This document shows positions 1-7,190 of a stretch of DNA of 30,986 nucleotides, piece by piece (the first letter of the stretch is position 1; each line of letters opens with the position of its first letter). The notes beneath the pieces were generated by a model. It worked only from the letters and a program-made list of their open reading frames with translations. It was not told the DNA's origin and did not search any database. Source of the stretch: an uncultured Oscillospiraceae bacterium (GTDB taxonomy: Bacteria > Bacillota > Clostridia > Oscillospirales > Oscillospiraceae); assembly GCA_934646185.1 (NCBI GenBank), contig CAKUEH010000028.1, forward strand, positions 1 through 30,986, written 5' to 3'. The translations under genes were made by a program, and so were the position numbers.

Positions 1-7
1 AAATGAA

Positions 8-47
8 AACAGGGCGTTTCGGCGGTCAGCCGGAACGCTCTGTTTTT
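8..47 (-). terminator. Intrinsic terminator downstream of pyk, possibly bidirectional
   Basis: Positions 8-22 pair with 30-44 (15 pairs including two G-U type) around a 7-nt loop. On the minus strand the hairpin is followed by GTTTTCATTT, and on the plus strand by TTTTT. It lies about 85 nt past the pyk stop codon, so it most likely ends pyk transcription and could also stop a convergent plus-strand unit outside the window. Confidence 0.75.
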
Positions 48-131
48 CCGGTGTGGGTACTCACCGGATTTGCTTGCGATTCTCTCAAATCGTATTATGA
101 GGTGCTGCCCGCGGGTCTTGCTTTTTTGCTG

Positions 132-1547
132 TCAGATCGTCTCGACCTTGATGAGATTCGTGTTGCCAGACGCGCCGGTGGTGTTGCCGCCGGTCATGAC
201 GACGTTGTCGCCCGGCTGCAGATGCATGACCTTTTTTGCCGCGCGCAGCGCGTTGTAGAACAGCACGTCCGTCGACGTGAACGTTTCCTCGCACAAGACC
301 GGCTGCACGCCCCATGAGAGCGCCAGACGGTACCATACGCGCCGGTTCGTCGCCATACCGATGATATCGACCGGCACGCGGAAGCGCGAGACCATCCGCA
401 CCGTCGCGCCGGAAAGCGAGCTGACGACGATGGCCTTCGCGTGAATATCGCAGGCCATGCAGCATGTCGCGTGGGAGATCGCGTCGACCATGTTCTTGAT
501 CTGGAACGCCTCGCTGCGGAACAGCGGCTCATAGTCGATGTGCGTTTCCGTTTCCTCTACGATCTCGGCCATGGTCTGCACGGTCTTGACCGGGTATTTG
601 CCCGCCGCCGATTCACCGGAGAGCATGACGGCGCTCGTGCCGTCATAAACCGCGTTTGCAACGTCGGAGATCTCCGCCCGCGTCGGACGCGGATTGTGGA
701 TCATGGATTCAAGCATTTCTGTGGCCGTAATGACGCGCTTGCCAAGCAGACGGCACTTGGTGATGAGATACTTCTGGATCGCGGGCAGCTCCGCAAACGG
801 GACTTCCACGCCCAGATCGCCCCGGCCGATCATAATGCCGGAGCACTCCTGACAGATCTCCTCCACGTTGTCAATGCCGGTCTGGTTTTCGATCTTGGCG
901 ATGATCTCTACGTCCTGGCCGCCGTGCTTGTCCAGAAAGCGCCGCACATCCAGCACATCCTGCCGCCGCGAGACAAATGACGCCGCGACAAAATCAATGC
1001 CGTTCTGAATGCCGAACAGCAGATCGTCCTTGTCCTGCTCGCTCAGATACACCTGATCGAGCACCTTGTGCGGGAACGACATGCTCTTGCAGTCCGAAAG
1101 CTCGCCGCCCGTTACGACGCGGCAGTGGATCTCCGTCCCTTCGATGCGCTCTACCTCAAAAATGACCAGTCCGTTGTTGACCAGCACCGTATCGCCCACG
1201 GAAAGATCGTTGGCCAGCCCCGCGTAGCTGACGGAAACGATCGTCTCGTCGCCATCGATCTGCCGTGTCGTAAAGGTGAACGGATCGCCGTCCTTCAGCG
1301 TGATCTTCTTGTTCTTGAACGTGCGGATGCGGTATTCCGGCCCCTTGGTGTCGAGCATGATGGCAATCGGCAGATCCAGCTCGCGCCGCACCTTATGGAT
1401 CATGTCAAATTTCTGCTGGTGCTCCGCATGCGTCCCGTGCGAAAAATTCAGCCGCGCGACGTTGAGTCCCACCCGGCACATCGCCGCAAACACGTCCTCC
1501 GAGCTGCTGGCCGGGCCGATGGTACAGACGATCTTCGTTTTTCTCAT
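132..1547 (-). CDS. pyk: Pyruvate kinase
   Basis: Converts phosphoenolpyruvate and ADP to pyruvate and ATP, the last step of glycolysis, in the cytoplasm. The 471-residue product begins MRKTKIVCTIGPASSS and carries the family signatures: N-terminal NFSHG, MLDTKGPEYR (nucleotide/K+ site; the Glu after GP is typical of K+-dependent enzymes), KIENQTGIDN, GRGDLGVEVP (metal-binding region) and ITATEMLESM. Length fits the short E. coli PykF type (about 470), so the extra C-terminal PEP-utiliser-like domain of Bacillus enzymes is absent. Some motifs are off-consensus: GRGDLG instead of ARGDLG, and NNGLV instead of DDGLI. This looks like a divergent lineage rather than a broken gene. The ATG is preceded by AGGGGG at good spacing. 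It has its own strong promoter and a hairpin leader, described separately. Confidence 0.95.
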   Translation of the reverse strand: MRKTKIVCTIGPASSSEDVFAAMCRVGLNVARLNFSHGTHAEHQQKFDMIHKVRRELDLPIAIMLDTKGPEYRIRTFKNKKITLKDGDPFTFTTRQIDGDETIVSVSYAGLANDLSVGDTVLVNNGLVIFEVERIEGTEIHCRVVTGGELSDCKSMSFPHKVLDQVYLSEQDKDDLLFGIQNGIDFVAASFVSRRQDVLDVRRFLDKHGGQDVEIIAKIENQTGIDNVEEICQECSGIMIGRGDLGVEVPFAELPAIQKYLITKCRLLGKRVITATEMLESMIHNPRPTRAEISDVANAVYDGTSAVMLSGESAAGKYPVKTVQTMAEIVEETETHIDYEPLFRSEAFQIKNMVDAISHATCCMACDIHAKAIVVSSLSGATVRMVSRFRVPVDIIGMATNRRVWYRLALSWGVQPVLCEETFTSTDVLFYNALRAAKKVMHLQPGDNVVMTGGNTTGASGNTNLIKVETI

Positions 1548-1564
1548 GTAAAATTCCCCCTGTA

Positions 1565-1599
1565 AAACAAAACGGCAGAACCATGGTCATGGTTCTGCC
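1565..1599 (-). terminator. Hairpin plus T-rich tract just before the pyk ribosome site
   Basis: A 12-bp perfect inverted repeat (1574-1585 with 1588-1599, 2-nt loop or slightly opened) is followed on the minus strand by GTTTTGTTTTACA and then directly by the pyk ribosome site. It lies about 115 nt after tepA, so it could end tepA transcription. Because it is also downstream of the pyk promoter at 1676-1704, it is positioned as an attenuator of pyk. Confidence 0.7.
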
Positions 1600-1669
1600 C
1601 AAAGCTATACACGCTCCGATGCGAATAGGACGCCGTCCGGCGCCTATGACAGACTCCACCGCTCGCACC
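1600..1669 (-). promoter_or_regulatory. Structured pyk leader of unknown class
   Basis: The predicted transcript from about 1669 can form a closing stem TGCGA/TCGCA (minus-strand sense, at 1663-1667 and 1620-1624). Inside it, an adjacent 9-bp hairpin (1625-1629 and 1631-1634 with 1639-1647, one bulged base, GGAC loop) leaves a 15-nt single-stranded segment between them. The terminator-like hairpin at 1574-1599 follows. The order promoter, folded leader, terminator, ribosome site is that of a riboswitch or attenuator. I do not recognise the class, and the fold was drawn by hand. Confidence 0.4.
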
Positions 1670-1675
1670 GACCGC

Positions 1676-1704
1676 ATTTTAGCACAGCACATCGCCGCTG
1701 TCAA
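1676..1704 (-). promoter_or_regulatory. Sigma-A type promoter for pyk
   Basis: On the minus strand the sequence reads TTGACA (complement of 1699-1704), a 17-nt spacer and TAAAAT (complement of 1676-1681), with TGC just before the -10 as an extended element. It lies in the pyk-tepA intergenic region, about 130 nt upstream of the pyk ATG. Confidence 0.8.
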
Positions 1705-1714
1705 TCCGCAAGAA

Positions 1715-2410
1715 TTACTGATTTTGGGATTTGCCGCGCTTCCTGTGCCGGTCAATTTGACGGTGCAGCAGACTCAGCGCGTCGGAAAGCGACCCGATGG
1801 CGTCCATCAGTCCCGAGGAAACGGCCTCTTCGCCGTATAAAACCGTACCGACGTCCGTCGCGATCTCGTCCGTCGCCATCATATAGTGCAGAAAATCCTC
1901 CCGGGAGATATGCGAATTCTTTGTCACGAAATTTACGATCTGCTCCTGAATCTGATTGAAATACTGATACGTCTGCGGCGCGCCGACCACAAGCCCCGTC
2001 ATGCGCACCGGATGCACGGTCATGCTGGCCGTCGGGACGATGAGGCTTTTCTTGGCCGACACCGCCAGCGGAATGCCGATGGAGTGCCCGCCGCCCAGCA
2101 CCAGAGAGACCGTCGGCTTTTTCATTCCCGCGATCAGCTCCGCGATGGCAAGCCCCGCCTCGATATCCCCGCCGACCGTGTTGAGAAGAAGCAGCAGCCC
2201 GTCAATTTCCTCGCTTTCCTCCACAGCGGCGAGCAGGGGAATGACATGCTCGTATTTTGTCGTCTTGATGTTCTCCGGCAGCGCCTGATGGCCCTCGATC
2301 TGCCCGATGATCGTCAGCGTGTAGATCGTCCCGCGCGCCGTCTTCGTCGTCGACGCACCAAGATCGATCAGCTCCTGCCGCGCCTGTTCTTCCTTCTTAG
2401 CTTCACCCAT
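1715..2410 (-). CDS. tepA: ClpP-fold protease, TepA type
   Basis: A 231-residue serine-protease-like protein of the ClpP/crotonase fold. It resembles Bacillus TepA (translocation-enhancing protein), a cytosolic relative of ClpP linked to processing of secretory proteins. Visible motifs: LLLLNTVGGDIEAG (oxyanion-forming strand, residues about 80-93), GGGHSIGIPLAVSA with the probable nucleophile Ser, and MTVHPVRMTGL with the probable His. The reading frame stays open upstream to 2728, but that part is translated repeat DNA. The ATG at 2410 has CAGGAG nine bases ahead and starts MGEAKKEEQA, as expected of the family. In Bacillus the gene neighbours dapG and ftsK; here it stands alone with its own promoter. 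Function is by family resemblance only. Confidence 0.82.
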   Translation of the reverse strand: MGEAKKEEQARQELIDLGASTTKTARGTIYTLTIIGQIEGHQALPENIKTTKYEHVIPLLAAVEESEEIDGLLLLLNTVGGDIEAGLAIAELIAGMKKPTVSLVLGGGHSIGIPLAVSAKKSLIVPTASMTVHPVRMTGLVVGAPQTYQYFNQIQEQIVNFVTKNSHISREDFLHYMMATDEIATDVGTVLYGEEAVSSGLMDAIGSLSDALSLLHRQIDRHRKRGKSQNQ

Positions 2411-2435
2411 ATTTGTATGCTCCTGTCTGTGTAAG

Positions 2436-2464
2436 ATTAGATAGCCCATAGTACGCTGTAACAA
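2436..2464 (-). promoter_or_regulatory. Probable tepA promoter
   Basis: Minus strand: TTGTTA (complement of 2459-2464), 17-nt spacer, TCTAAT (complement of 2436-2441), about 25 nt before the chosen ATG. Only moderately close to consensus. Confidence 0.5.
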
Positions 2465-2518
2465 AAGCGAGTAGGAACCGCGCGCACCAAAGCCTGCCCT
2501 TGTCGTGCCCCGCACGAT

Positions 2519-2657
2519 AAGGGGAGGTGGCATTTTCGAAGAAAATGACGGAGGGGATATGTTGCAAGGTTCAGAGTACTCCAAATTATGCAGCATTCGA
2601 ATCCCCTCAGGCCCTTCGGGCCAGCTCCCCTTGTGCCCAAGGGGAGCCTTGGGCGCG
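2519..2657. repeat. Intergenic inverted-repeat element, AAGGGGAG family, copy A
   Basis: About 140 bp bounded by AAGGGGAGGTGGC on the left and CAGCTCCCCTT on the right, with inner inverted pairs GAGGGGAT/ATCCCCTC and a small ATTTTC-gaa-GAAAAT hairpin. The right end continues into a second hairpin (CTCCCCTTG...CAAGGGGAG). The right part, from CCCTCAGGC to AGCCTTGGG, recurs at 5645-5698. No coding capacity. With the tepA and ybaK promoters this accounts for the gene-free stretch between 2411 and 2805. Confidence 0.7.
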
Positions 2658-2753
2658 TCCATTCCTACCGGGACTGTGACGAATATCAAGCTGCTGTCAT
2701 CACATGAATAGTTTAAACGCATTTTCACAAATCATGCGCACACGTTTTGCACC

Positions 2754-2782
2754 TTGCCAGACGCATGGAAATCAGGTATAAT
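2754..2782 (+). promoter_or_regulatory. Sigma-A type promoter of the ybaK-ABC unit
   Basis: TTGCCA at 2754-2759, a 17-nt spacer and a perfect TATAAT at 2777-2782, 23 nt before the ybaK ATG. Confidence 0.8.
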
Positions 2783-2805
2783 GGCCGTGAAAGAGGTGCT
2801 TCCAA

Positions 2806-3276
2806 ATGACAAAAACCAACGTGATGCGCCTGCTCGACGCGGCAAAGATCCCATACCGCGCGGCGGAATACGAGGTCGACGAAAACGACCTGAACGGCAT
2901 GCACGCCGCCGAGGGTATCGGCATGCCGCCGGAGCAGATCTTCAAAACGCTCGTCGCGAAGGGCGAGCGCGGCGGCTACGCCGTGTTCTGCATCCCGGTC
3001 TGCTGCGAGCTGAATCTGAAAAAAGCGGCAAAGGCGGCCCACGACAAAAAAATCGAGCTCATCCACGTCAAGGATCTGCTGGCCGCGACCGGCTATATCC
3101 GCGGCGGCTGCAGCCCCATCGGCATGAAAAAGCCCTTCCCGACCTACATCGATGAGACAGCCCAGCTCTATGACGAGATCGGCGTCTCCGCCGGCTGCCG
3201 CGGCTGCCAAGTGCTGCTCGACCCCATGCGCCTCACAGATTATGTAAACGCCACCCTCTGCGACCTGACTGAATAA
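2806..3276 (+). CDS. ybaK: Cys-tRNA(Pro)/Cys-tRNA(Cys) deacylase, YbaK/EbsC family
   Basis: A 156-residue YbaK-type editing enzyme that hydrolyses Cys-tRNA(Pro) formed by prolyl-tRNA synthetase, removing mischarged tRNA in trans. Family features: MTKTNVMRLLDAAKIPY at the start, a central IFKTLVAKGERGGYAVF strand, the conserved KKAAKAAHDKKIELIH segment, and the GYIRGGCSPIGMKKPFPTYID signature near residues 98-118. Length matches the family (about 155-160). An AGAGGTG ribosome site precedes the ATG. The ABC transporter begins 15 nt after the stop, so the two are probably co-transcribed, although no functional link is known. A second, different deacylase of this superfamily (ProX type) lies at 18562-19119. 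Confidence 0.92.
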   Translation: MTKTNVMRLLDAAKIPYRAAEYEVDENDLNGMHAAEGIGMPPEQIFKTLVAKGERGGYAVFCIPVCCELNLKKAAKAAHDKKIELIHVKDLLAATGYIRGGCSPIGMKKPFPTYIDETAQLYDEIGVSAGCRGCQVLLDPMRLTDYVNATLCDLTE

Positions 3277-3291
3277 CGAAAGGAGGCCGCC

Positions 3292-4917
3292 GTGAACCGC
3301 TATTACCGCAAAAACCGCTCTTCCGTCGCGCTGTTTCTTGTGTCCAACCTTCTGGCGGCCGGTTCATCCGTGTTCATGTCTTTCCTGCTCGGCACGTTTG
3401 CCGACAGCGCCATGGAGGGCGACCTCTCGCGTGTGTGGAAGATCGCGATTGTGACGCTGTTTTACCTCTGCATTGAGACATTTTTCGCTTTCCTGCTGGA
3501 CTATTCGCGCGATATCGTCGTCCAGCGCGTCGGCCGCGGCCTCCGCGCCGATGCTGTGCGGAAAATAGAAGCGCTCAGCTATCCGGAAAAAACAGAAAAG
3601 GATGACGGCGCGTACCTTTCTCTCATTCAGAACGACGTCGACACCATCCAGCAGGATTATGTCGCGGCGCTGGGCGAAATTTATTTTCAGATCTGCTGCT
3701 TCCTTCTGGCCGTCGCCTCGGCTATCGCGATCCAGCCGGTCATGACCCTGATCATGATCGCCGTCAGCGTGCTGACCGCAGCGTTTCCAAAGCTGACGGA
3801 AAAGCGCCTGCAAACACATCAGGAGAACGAGCAGCAGGCAAAGGCCCGCTATCTGACGGCGATCACACAGATCTTCTCCGGCTTCTTCCAGCTGAAAATT
3901 TTCAACGCCTTTTCCGGCATCAACCGCGCCCATGACGAGGCCAACGAAACTCTTTACCGGAAAAAACTCCGTTCCCGCCGCATCCGCAGGATCTTATACG
4001 CGGGAGCCTACGGCTGCGGCAATCTCGTCGTGCTCGGCACATGGGTGCTCGGTCTGTTTTTCGTCGCGCGCGGCGTCATTACGCTTCCGGCACTCATTAC
4101 TTTCGCGGGCCTCATGAACTTCGTCGCCGGGCCGGTGCAGATCATCAGCGAACGCTATTCATCGACCATCGCCGCCTCGGCGGTCTGCAAGCGTGTCCTC
4201 GCGTTTCTGGACGCGCCGACGGACGAGGCGGACAGCTGGGGCCGCGAACCGCTGACACAGATCGAGACAGTTACATTGAACGATATTTCCTGCCGCAGGG
4301 ACGACCGCGAGATTTTAAAGCATGTCGATCTGACGCTCCGGAAGGGAGACCGCGTTGCGCTGCTCGGCGAGAGCGGGGCGGGGAAGTCGACGCTTTTGAA
4401 GGTGCTGGCCTCCATGTATGCCGCGGAAGGGGCGTACGCGATCAATGGCCGCCCGTGCCGCGATTACCGCTATGAGGATTTCCGAAAACAGGTCACGCTG
4501 TTATCGCAGAAAACCTTCGTCTACAGCGCCTCCATCCGCGACAACCTCACCATGTTCTCCGGCACGGCGCAGCAGGACAAAGCGCTGATCAAGACGCTTG
4601 CCGACGCCGGACTGTCCAAATGGTACGCCGAGCGCGGCGCGTCCATGGATACGCAGATCGGCGGTGAGGAACACGCTCTTTCCGGCGGCGAAGAGCGCAG
4701 GCTCGATCTTGCCCGGACGCTCTGGCAGAAGGGGAGTCTCGTCATGCTGGACGAACCGGCGGCGGGCCTTGACGAAAAAACGTGCGTCGAGCTGGAAAAG
4801 CAGATCGCGCAGCTGCCCTGCGATATCCTGATCGTCGCCATGCACAATTATTCCCCGGAGTTTTTAGACAGCTTTACCAAGGTGCTCCGTATCCGGGACG
4901 GAGAAATCGTTATGTAA
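3292..4917 (+). CDS. ABC transporter, fused permease and ATPase (exporter half-transporter)
   Basis: A 541-residue half-transporter with an N-terminal transmembrane domain (about six helices within residues 1-300, beginning VALFLVSNLLAAGSSVFMSF) and a C-terminal nucleotide-binding domain. The latter has Walker A GESGAGKST, a Q-loop near LLSQKTFVYS, signature LSGGEERRLDLAR, Walker B SLVMLDEPAAGLDE and H-loop AMHNY. This is the MsbA-like exporter layout and it would work as a dimer in the membrane; the substrate cannot be read. The start is GTG, with AGGAGG five bases ahead. Only one half-transporter is present, so a homodimer is most likely. It follows ybaK by 15 nt and precedes the TSCPD gene by 43 nt. 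Confidence 0.88.
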   Translation: MNRYYRKNRSSVALFLVSNLLAAGSSVFMSFLLGTFADSAMEGDLSRVWKIAIVTLFYLCIETFFAFLLDYSRDIVVQRVGRGLRADAVRKIEALSYPEKTEKDDGAYLSLIQNDVDTIQQDYVAALGEIYFQICCFLLAVASAIAIQPVMTLIMIAVSVLTAAFPKLTEKRLQTHQENEQQAKARYLTAITQIFSGFFQLKIFNAFSGINRAHDEANETLYRKKLRSRRIRRILYAGAYGCGNLVVLGTWVLGLFFVARGVITLPALITFAGLMNFVAGPVQIISERYSSTIAASAVCKRVLAFLDAPTDEADSWGREPLTQIETVTLNDISCRRDDREILKHVDLTLRKGDRVALLGESGAGKSTLLKVLASMYAAEGAYAINGRPCRDYRYEDFRKQVTLLSQKTFVYSASIRDNLTMFSGTAQQDKALIKTLADAGLSKWYAERGASMDTQIGGEEHALSGGEERRLDLARTLWQKGSLVMLDEPAAGLDEKTCVELEKQIAQLPCDILIVAMHNYSPEFLDSFTKVLRIRDGEIVM

Positions 4918-4960
4918 ACTCATCGCTTTGCGATTTGATTGAACAAAAGGAGAAACAAGC

Positions 4961-5224
4961 ATGCACTTTACTTACAGAACCAAAGGTACCTGCTCGCAGG
5001 AGATCTTATTTGACGTAGACGGCAAGACCGTCAAAAACATCGAGTTCATCGGCGGCTGCAACGGCAACCTGCAGGGCATTTCCAAGCTCGTCGAGGGCAT
5101 GGACATCGACACCGTGATCGAACGCCTCGACGGCATCCACTGCGGCATGAAGGAAACCTCCTGTCCCGACCAGCTCGCGAACGCGCTGAAAAAGGCCAAG
5201 GAAAAGCTGGAAAAGGAAGCCTGA
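4961..5224 (+). CDS. TSCPD domain-containing protein (TIGR03905 type)
   Basis: An 87-residue protein matching the small stand-alone TSCPD family common in Clostridia. The domain is also found at the C-terminus of some ribonucleotide reductases. It has conserved cysteines in GTCSQEI, GGCNGNLQG, IHCGMKE and SCPDQLANAL, the last being the name-giving motif. These could bind metal or form disulfides, but the role is unknown. A strong AAGGAG site lies eight bases before the ATG. It is the last gene before a clear terminator at 5252. Confidence 0.85.
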   Translation: MHFTYRTKGTCSQEILFDVDGKTVKNIEFIGGCNGNLQGISKLVEGMDIDTVIERLDGIHCGMKETSCPDQLANALKKAKEKLEKEA

Positions 5225-5251
5225 GAGAAGACCTGTCCATATCAAGCAAAA

Positions 5252-5287
5252 GCCTCCACCTGCCGTGCGGCAGGTGGAGGCGCTTTT
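5252..5287 (+). terminator. Intrinsic terminator after the TSCPD gene
   Basis: A 13-bp perfect stem (5252-5264 with 5269-5281), GTGC loop, then GCTTTTG. It ends the ybaK-ABC-TSCPD unit. The first REPIN-like repeat begins at the very end of its T run. Confidence 0.85.
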
Positions 5288-5392
5288 GTAGGGGCCGATG
5301 CCCACATCGGCCCGGCAGAATGCAGTGCTTTAACGGAAATCTGCGGCAAATTCGCAGCTTCCAAACGGGCCGACAGAGTCGTCGGCCCCTAC
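5288..5392 (+). repeat. REPIN-like element 1 (locus I)
   Basis: It starts GTAG at 5288 followed by a 9-bp perfect palindrome (5292-5300 with 5305-5313). It ends with an 8-bp palindrome (5367-5374 with 5381-5388) followed by CTAC, so both ends read GTAG plus hairpin inwards. The middle carries GGAAATCTGCGGCAAATTCG. This head-to-head arrangement of two GTAG-palindromes is the REPIN layout. It recurs in reverse orientation at 29689-29790. Confidence 0.75.
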
Positions 5393-5418
5393 AACGAGGC
5401 TCTGATCCCCGGTACCCT

Positions 5419-5581
5419 GTAGGGGCGGACGACTCTGTCCGCCCGCAGGATACGCCTTTTTCAGGAATCTGCGGCAAATTCGCAGCCTCCTCAGGGGCCG
5501 ATGCGATGCCCGCAGGCTAGTTTCGAGGCGCAGCCGCGCTTTGCGCGGCTCTTAGCGCCGAAGATGGGCATCGGCCCCTAC
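5419..5581 (+). repeat. REPIN-like element 2 (locus I)
   Basis: GTAG at 5419-5422, then an 8-bp perfect palindrome (5423-5430 with 5437-5444). The far end is CTAC at 5578-5581 preceded by an imperfect palindrome with the same core as element 1. It shares the linker AATCTGCGGCAAATTCGCAG with element 1 and adds a 60-bp segment holding a further hairpin (around 5533-5552). It recurs in reverse orientation at 29496-29661. Confidence 0.72.
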
Positions 5582-5644
5582 AATGAAATTTGATGGTGCA
5601 TACGGATTTGCATCGGGTTTATGCTTTTCACCGCTGCCTGCCGC

Positions 5645-5698
5645 AACCTCTCAGGCGCTGCGCGCCAGCTCCCCTTTCAGGGGAGCCTTGGGGGCACG
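5645..5698. repeat. AAGGGGAG-family repeat, copy B (partial)
   Basis: About 54 bp resembling the right end of the element at 2519-2657: CTCAGGC, GCCAGCTCCCCT and AGGGGAGCCTTGGG in the same order. It contains a CTCCCCT-ttc-AGGGGAG hairpin. It abuts the 3' end of the anti-sigma-like gene, and on the minus strand could help end that unit, although there is no T run. Confidence 0.6.
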
Positions 5699-5704
5699 CT
5701 TATG

Positions 5705-6553
5705 TCAACCGAGAGCGCCGACGTATGTGTAATTCTGGTTCGGCTCCGGTGTGGGGATGTCCGTCTGCACGATGGTCATGTTCTCCGCAATTTTTTCCGT
5801 GAGTTCCCAAGCGCCATTCAGAAATACCACACACAGCTTTTCGGGGTCATAGAGCAGGAGATAGTGATACGTAACATCGGCGTTGGTTTCGTGCGAGGCC
5901 TCGATCCAACTTGCGTACAGCCCGTTGAGCATTCCCTCCTTCGTGATTTGCGGATCGTTTCCGAGAACCAGCAGATCACAGCCTGCGATCTCATTTGCGG
6001 ACAGGCACGTAGCTGAAAATGATGTGCCGGTGCTTTTGCTCCATGTATAATAGATGCAGTCTTCCATCTGCTGCTTCTGGCTGTCGGAGATTCCCTCCAG
6101 CTGCTCCGGATTCCGGTAGGAGACAGAGCCATAAAGCGTCGAGGTATTGTCCGAAGGCGGCAGGACCGGCAGCCAATCAAACTTCATACCGCAGTAGGTG
6201 CCTGTTGTTCTGCCTTCCGTGTCGACGCGGATGATTGCGTCATGAGAAAAATCATAGGAATACGGATTTGGCGTGCCATCTGAACGGATGACCACGCCCT
6301 CGGCGTGATAAGTGCTTTCTTCATTGGAAACAAACGCGTAATGCCAGATTGCCGCTGCGCCGCACAGCACCGCGATCGCCGCCGCTGCCGCTGCCACAGT
6401 GCGGACAACGCGCCTGCGGCTGCGGTTTTTCACGTCCTGATGCACAAGCTGCAATGCGCCGCTTAAAATTTTGGCCTGTCGTTCGTCCGAGATCGCTTCG
6501 ACCGGCAGCTCCGGCAGCTCGGCAGATTGCAGGATCGTATCAATGTTATTCAT
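5705..6553 (-). CDS. Probable anti-sigma factor, single-pass membrane protein
   Basis: A 282-residue protein with a cytoplasmic N-terminus (about 50 residues, ending in the basic stretch NRSRRR), one transmembrane helix (about residues 50-73: VVRTVAAAAAAIAVLCGAAA) and an extracytoplasmic domain of about 200 residues with no motif I recognise. It overlaps the ECF sigma gene by 8 nt in an ATGAATAA junction, so translation is probably coupled; this position is typical of the cognate anti-sigma factor. A TTG six bases further upstream is also in frame, but the GGGAGG site is better spaced for the ATG at 6553. The regulatory role is inferred from layout; no zinc-type HxxxCxxC anti-sigma motif is present. 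Confidence 0.7.
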   Translation of the reverse strand: MNNIDTILQSAELPELPVEAISDERQAKILSGALQLVHQDVKNRSRRRVVRTVAAAAAAIAVLCGAAAIWHYAFVSNEESTYHAEGVVIRSDGTPNPYSYDFSHDAIIRVDTEGRTTGTYCGMKFDWLPVLPPSDNTSTLYGSVSYRNPEQLEGISDSQKQQMEDCIYYTWSKSTGTSFSATCLSANEIAGCDLLVLGNDPQITKEGMLNGLYASWIEASHETNADVTYHYLLLYDPEKLCVVFLNGAWELTEKIAENMTIVQTDIPTPEPNQNYTYVGALG

Positions 6554-7088
6554 ATGCAAACCCTCCCCGGCATAACTCGTTTCTGATGGCTTCCCGGCTG
6601 CGTACCAGCCGCATGCGCACCGCCGCGGGCGTCAGCCCCAGCGCGGCAGCGATTTCCGGTGCGGTCTGGCACAGATCGTAAAACCGCCGGATGATCTCGC
6701 GGTCCGGTTCCTGCAGCAGCGCGACCGCCTCACGCAGCTGCCGCGCCTGCTCCTTTTTGACGGTCTCCTCGAGAAGAAAATCGTCCGTCCCGGCCAGTTC
6801 CTCGTCCAGCGGCATGTCCATGCGCGCCTTCCGCAGCCGGTCGACGGTCTTGTTCCGCGCCACGCTTCCGAGCCATGCGCGGATGCTCCCGGCCCTGACC
6901 GTCCGGCAGGACTGCCAGAGTGCGAAAAACGTGCTCGAAGCAAGCTCGTCTTCGTCCTCCGGGGACAGAAGCCCGCGGTTCCGGTTGTGAATGACTGTCA
7001 CGACATAGGCGCTGAACCGTGCGATCACTGCCGCAAGCGCCTGCTCGTCCCCGCGCCGCAGGCGGGAAAGCAGCTGTTGTTCGTCCAT
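6546..7088 (-). CDS. ECF-type RNA polymerase sigma-70 factor
   Basis: A 180-residue two-domain sigma factor. Region 2 (residues about 15-95) has EDELASSTFFALWQ and RAWLGSVARNKTVDRLRK, the core -10 recognition helix motif. Region 4 (about 120-172) ends in a helix-turn-helix, TAPEIAAALGLTPAAVRMRL. No region 1.1 or region 3 is present, as expected of ECF factors. GGAGG sits eight bases before the ATG. The membrane protein overlapping its 3' end is its probable anti-sigma partner. The signal and regulon are unknown; the neighbouring membrane-anchored protein and secreted protein are possible targets but show no clear shared promoter. Confidence 0.9.
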   Translation of the reverse strand: MDEQQLLSRLRRGDEQALAAVIARFSAYVVTVIHNRNRGLLSPEDEDELASSTFFALWQSCRTVRAGSIRAWLGSVARNKTVDRLRKARMDMPLDEELAGTDDFLLEETVKKEQARQLREAVALLQEPDREIIRRFYDLCQTAPEIAAALGLTPAAVRMRLVRSREAIRNELCRGGFAYE

Positions 7089-7129
7089 ACAGGTTCCTCC
7101 ATGTTTCGTATTGTCAGCCGACGCCTATA

Positions 7130-7158
7130 TAGTCGCAAAGCAGATCAAAAGTGTAACA
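7130..7158 (-). promoter_or_regulatory. Possible ECF-type autoregulatory promoter
   Basis: Minus strand: TGTTAC (complement of 7153-7158), 17 nt, CGACTA (complement of 7130-7135), about 40 nt before the sigma start codon. It vaguely resembles ECF promoters (TGxAAC and CGTC/CGAC boxes). The match is weak and overlaps the stem of the preceding terminator. Confidence 0.25.
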
Positions 7159-7188
7159 GCCTCCCGGCACGATGCGCCGGGAGGCTGT
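7153..7188 (-). terminator. Hairpin terminator after the membrane-anchored protein
   Basis: A 13-bp perfect stem (7156-7168 with 7176-7188) with a 7-nt loop lies three bases past the stop codon. On the minus strand it is followed by TTACACTTTTG, an interrupted T tract, so termination may be partial and allow read-through into the sigma gene. Confidence 0.55.
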
Positions 7189-7190
7189 GT

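Noticed and set aside
1620..1667. Pyk leader as a known riboswitch (glycine, guanidine, fluoride, T-box)
   Set aside because: None of the diagnostic sequences of those classes was found; only the general layout of an attenuator remains.
2411..2728. N-terminal extension of the tepA frame to 2728
   Set aside because: It is translation of the AAGGGGAG repeat; the ATG at 2410 has the ribosome site and the family-like start.
5288..5581. Possible CRISPR array in the repeat region
   Set aside because: Units are of different length, are inverted pairs of palindromes with shared linkers and have no regular spacers; no cas genes are present.
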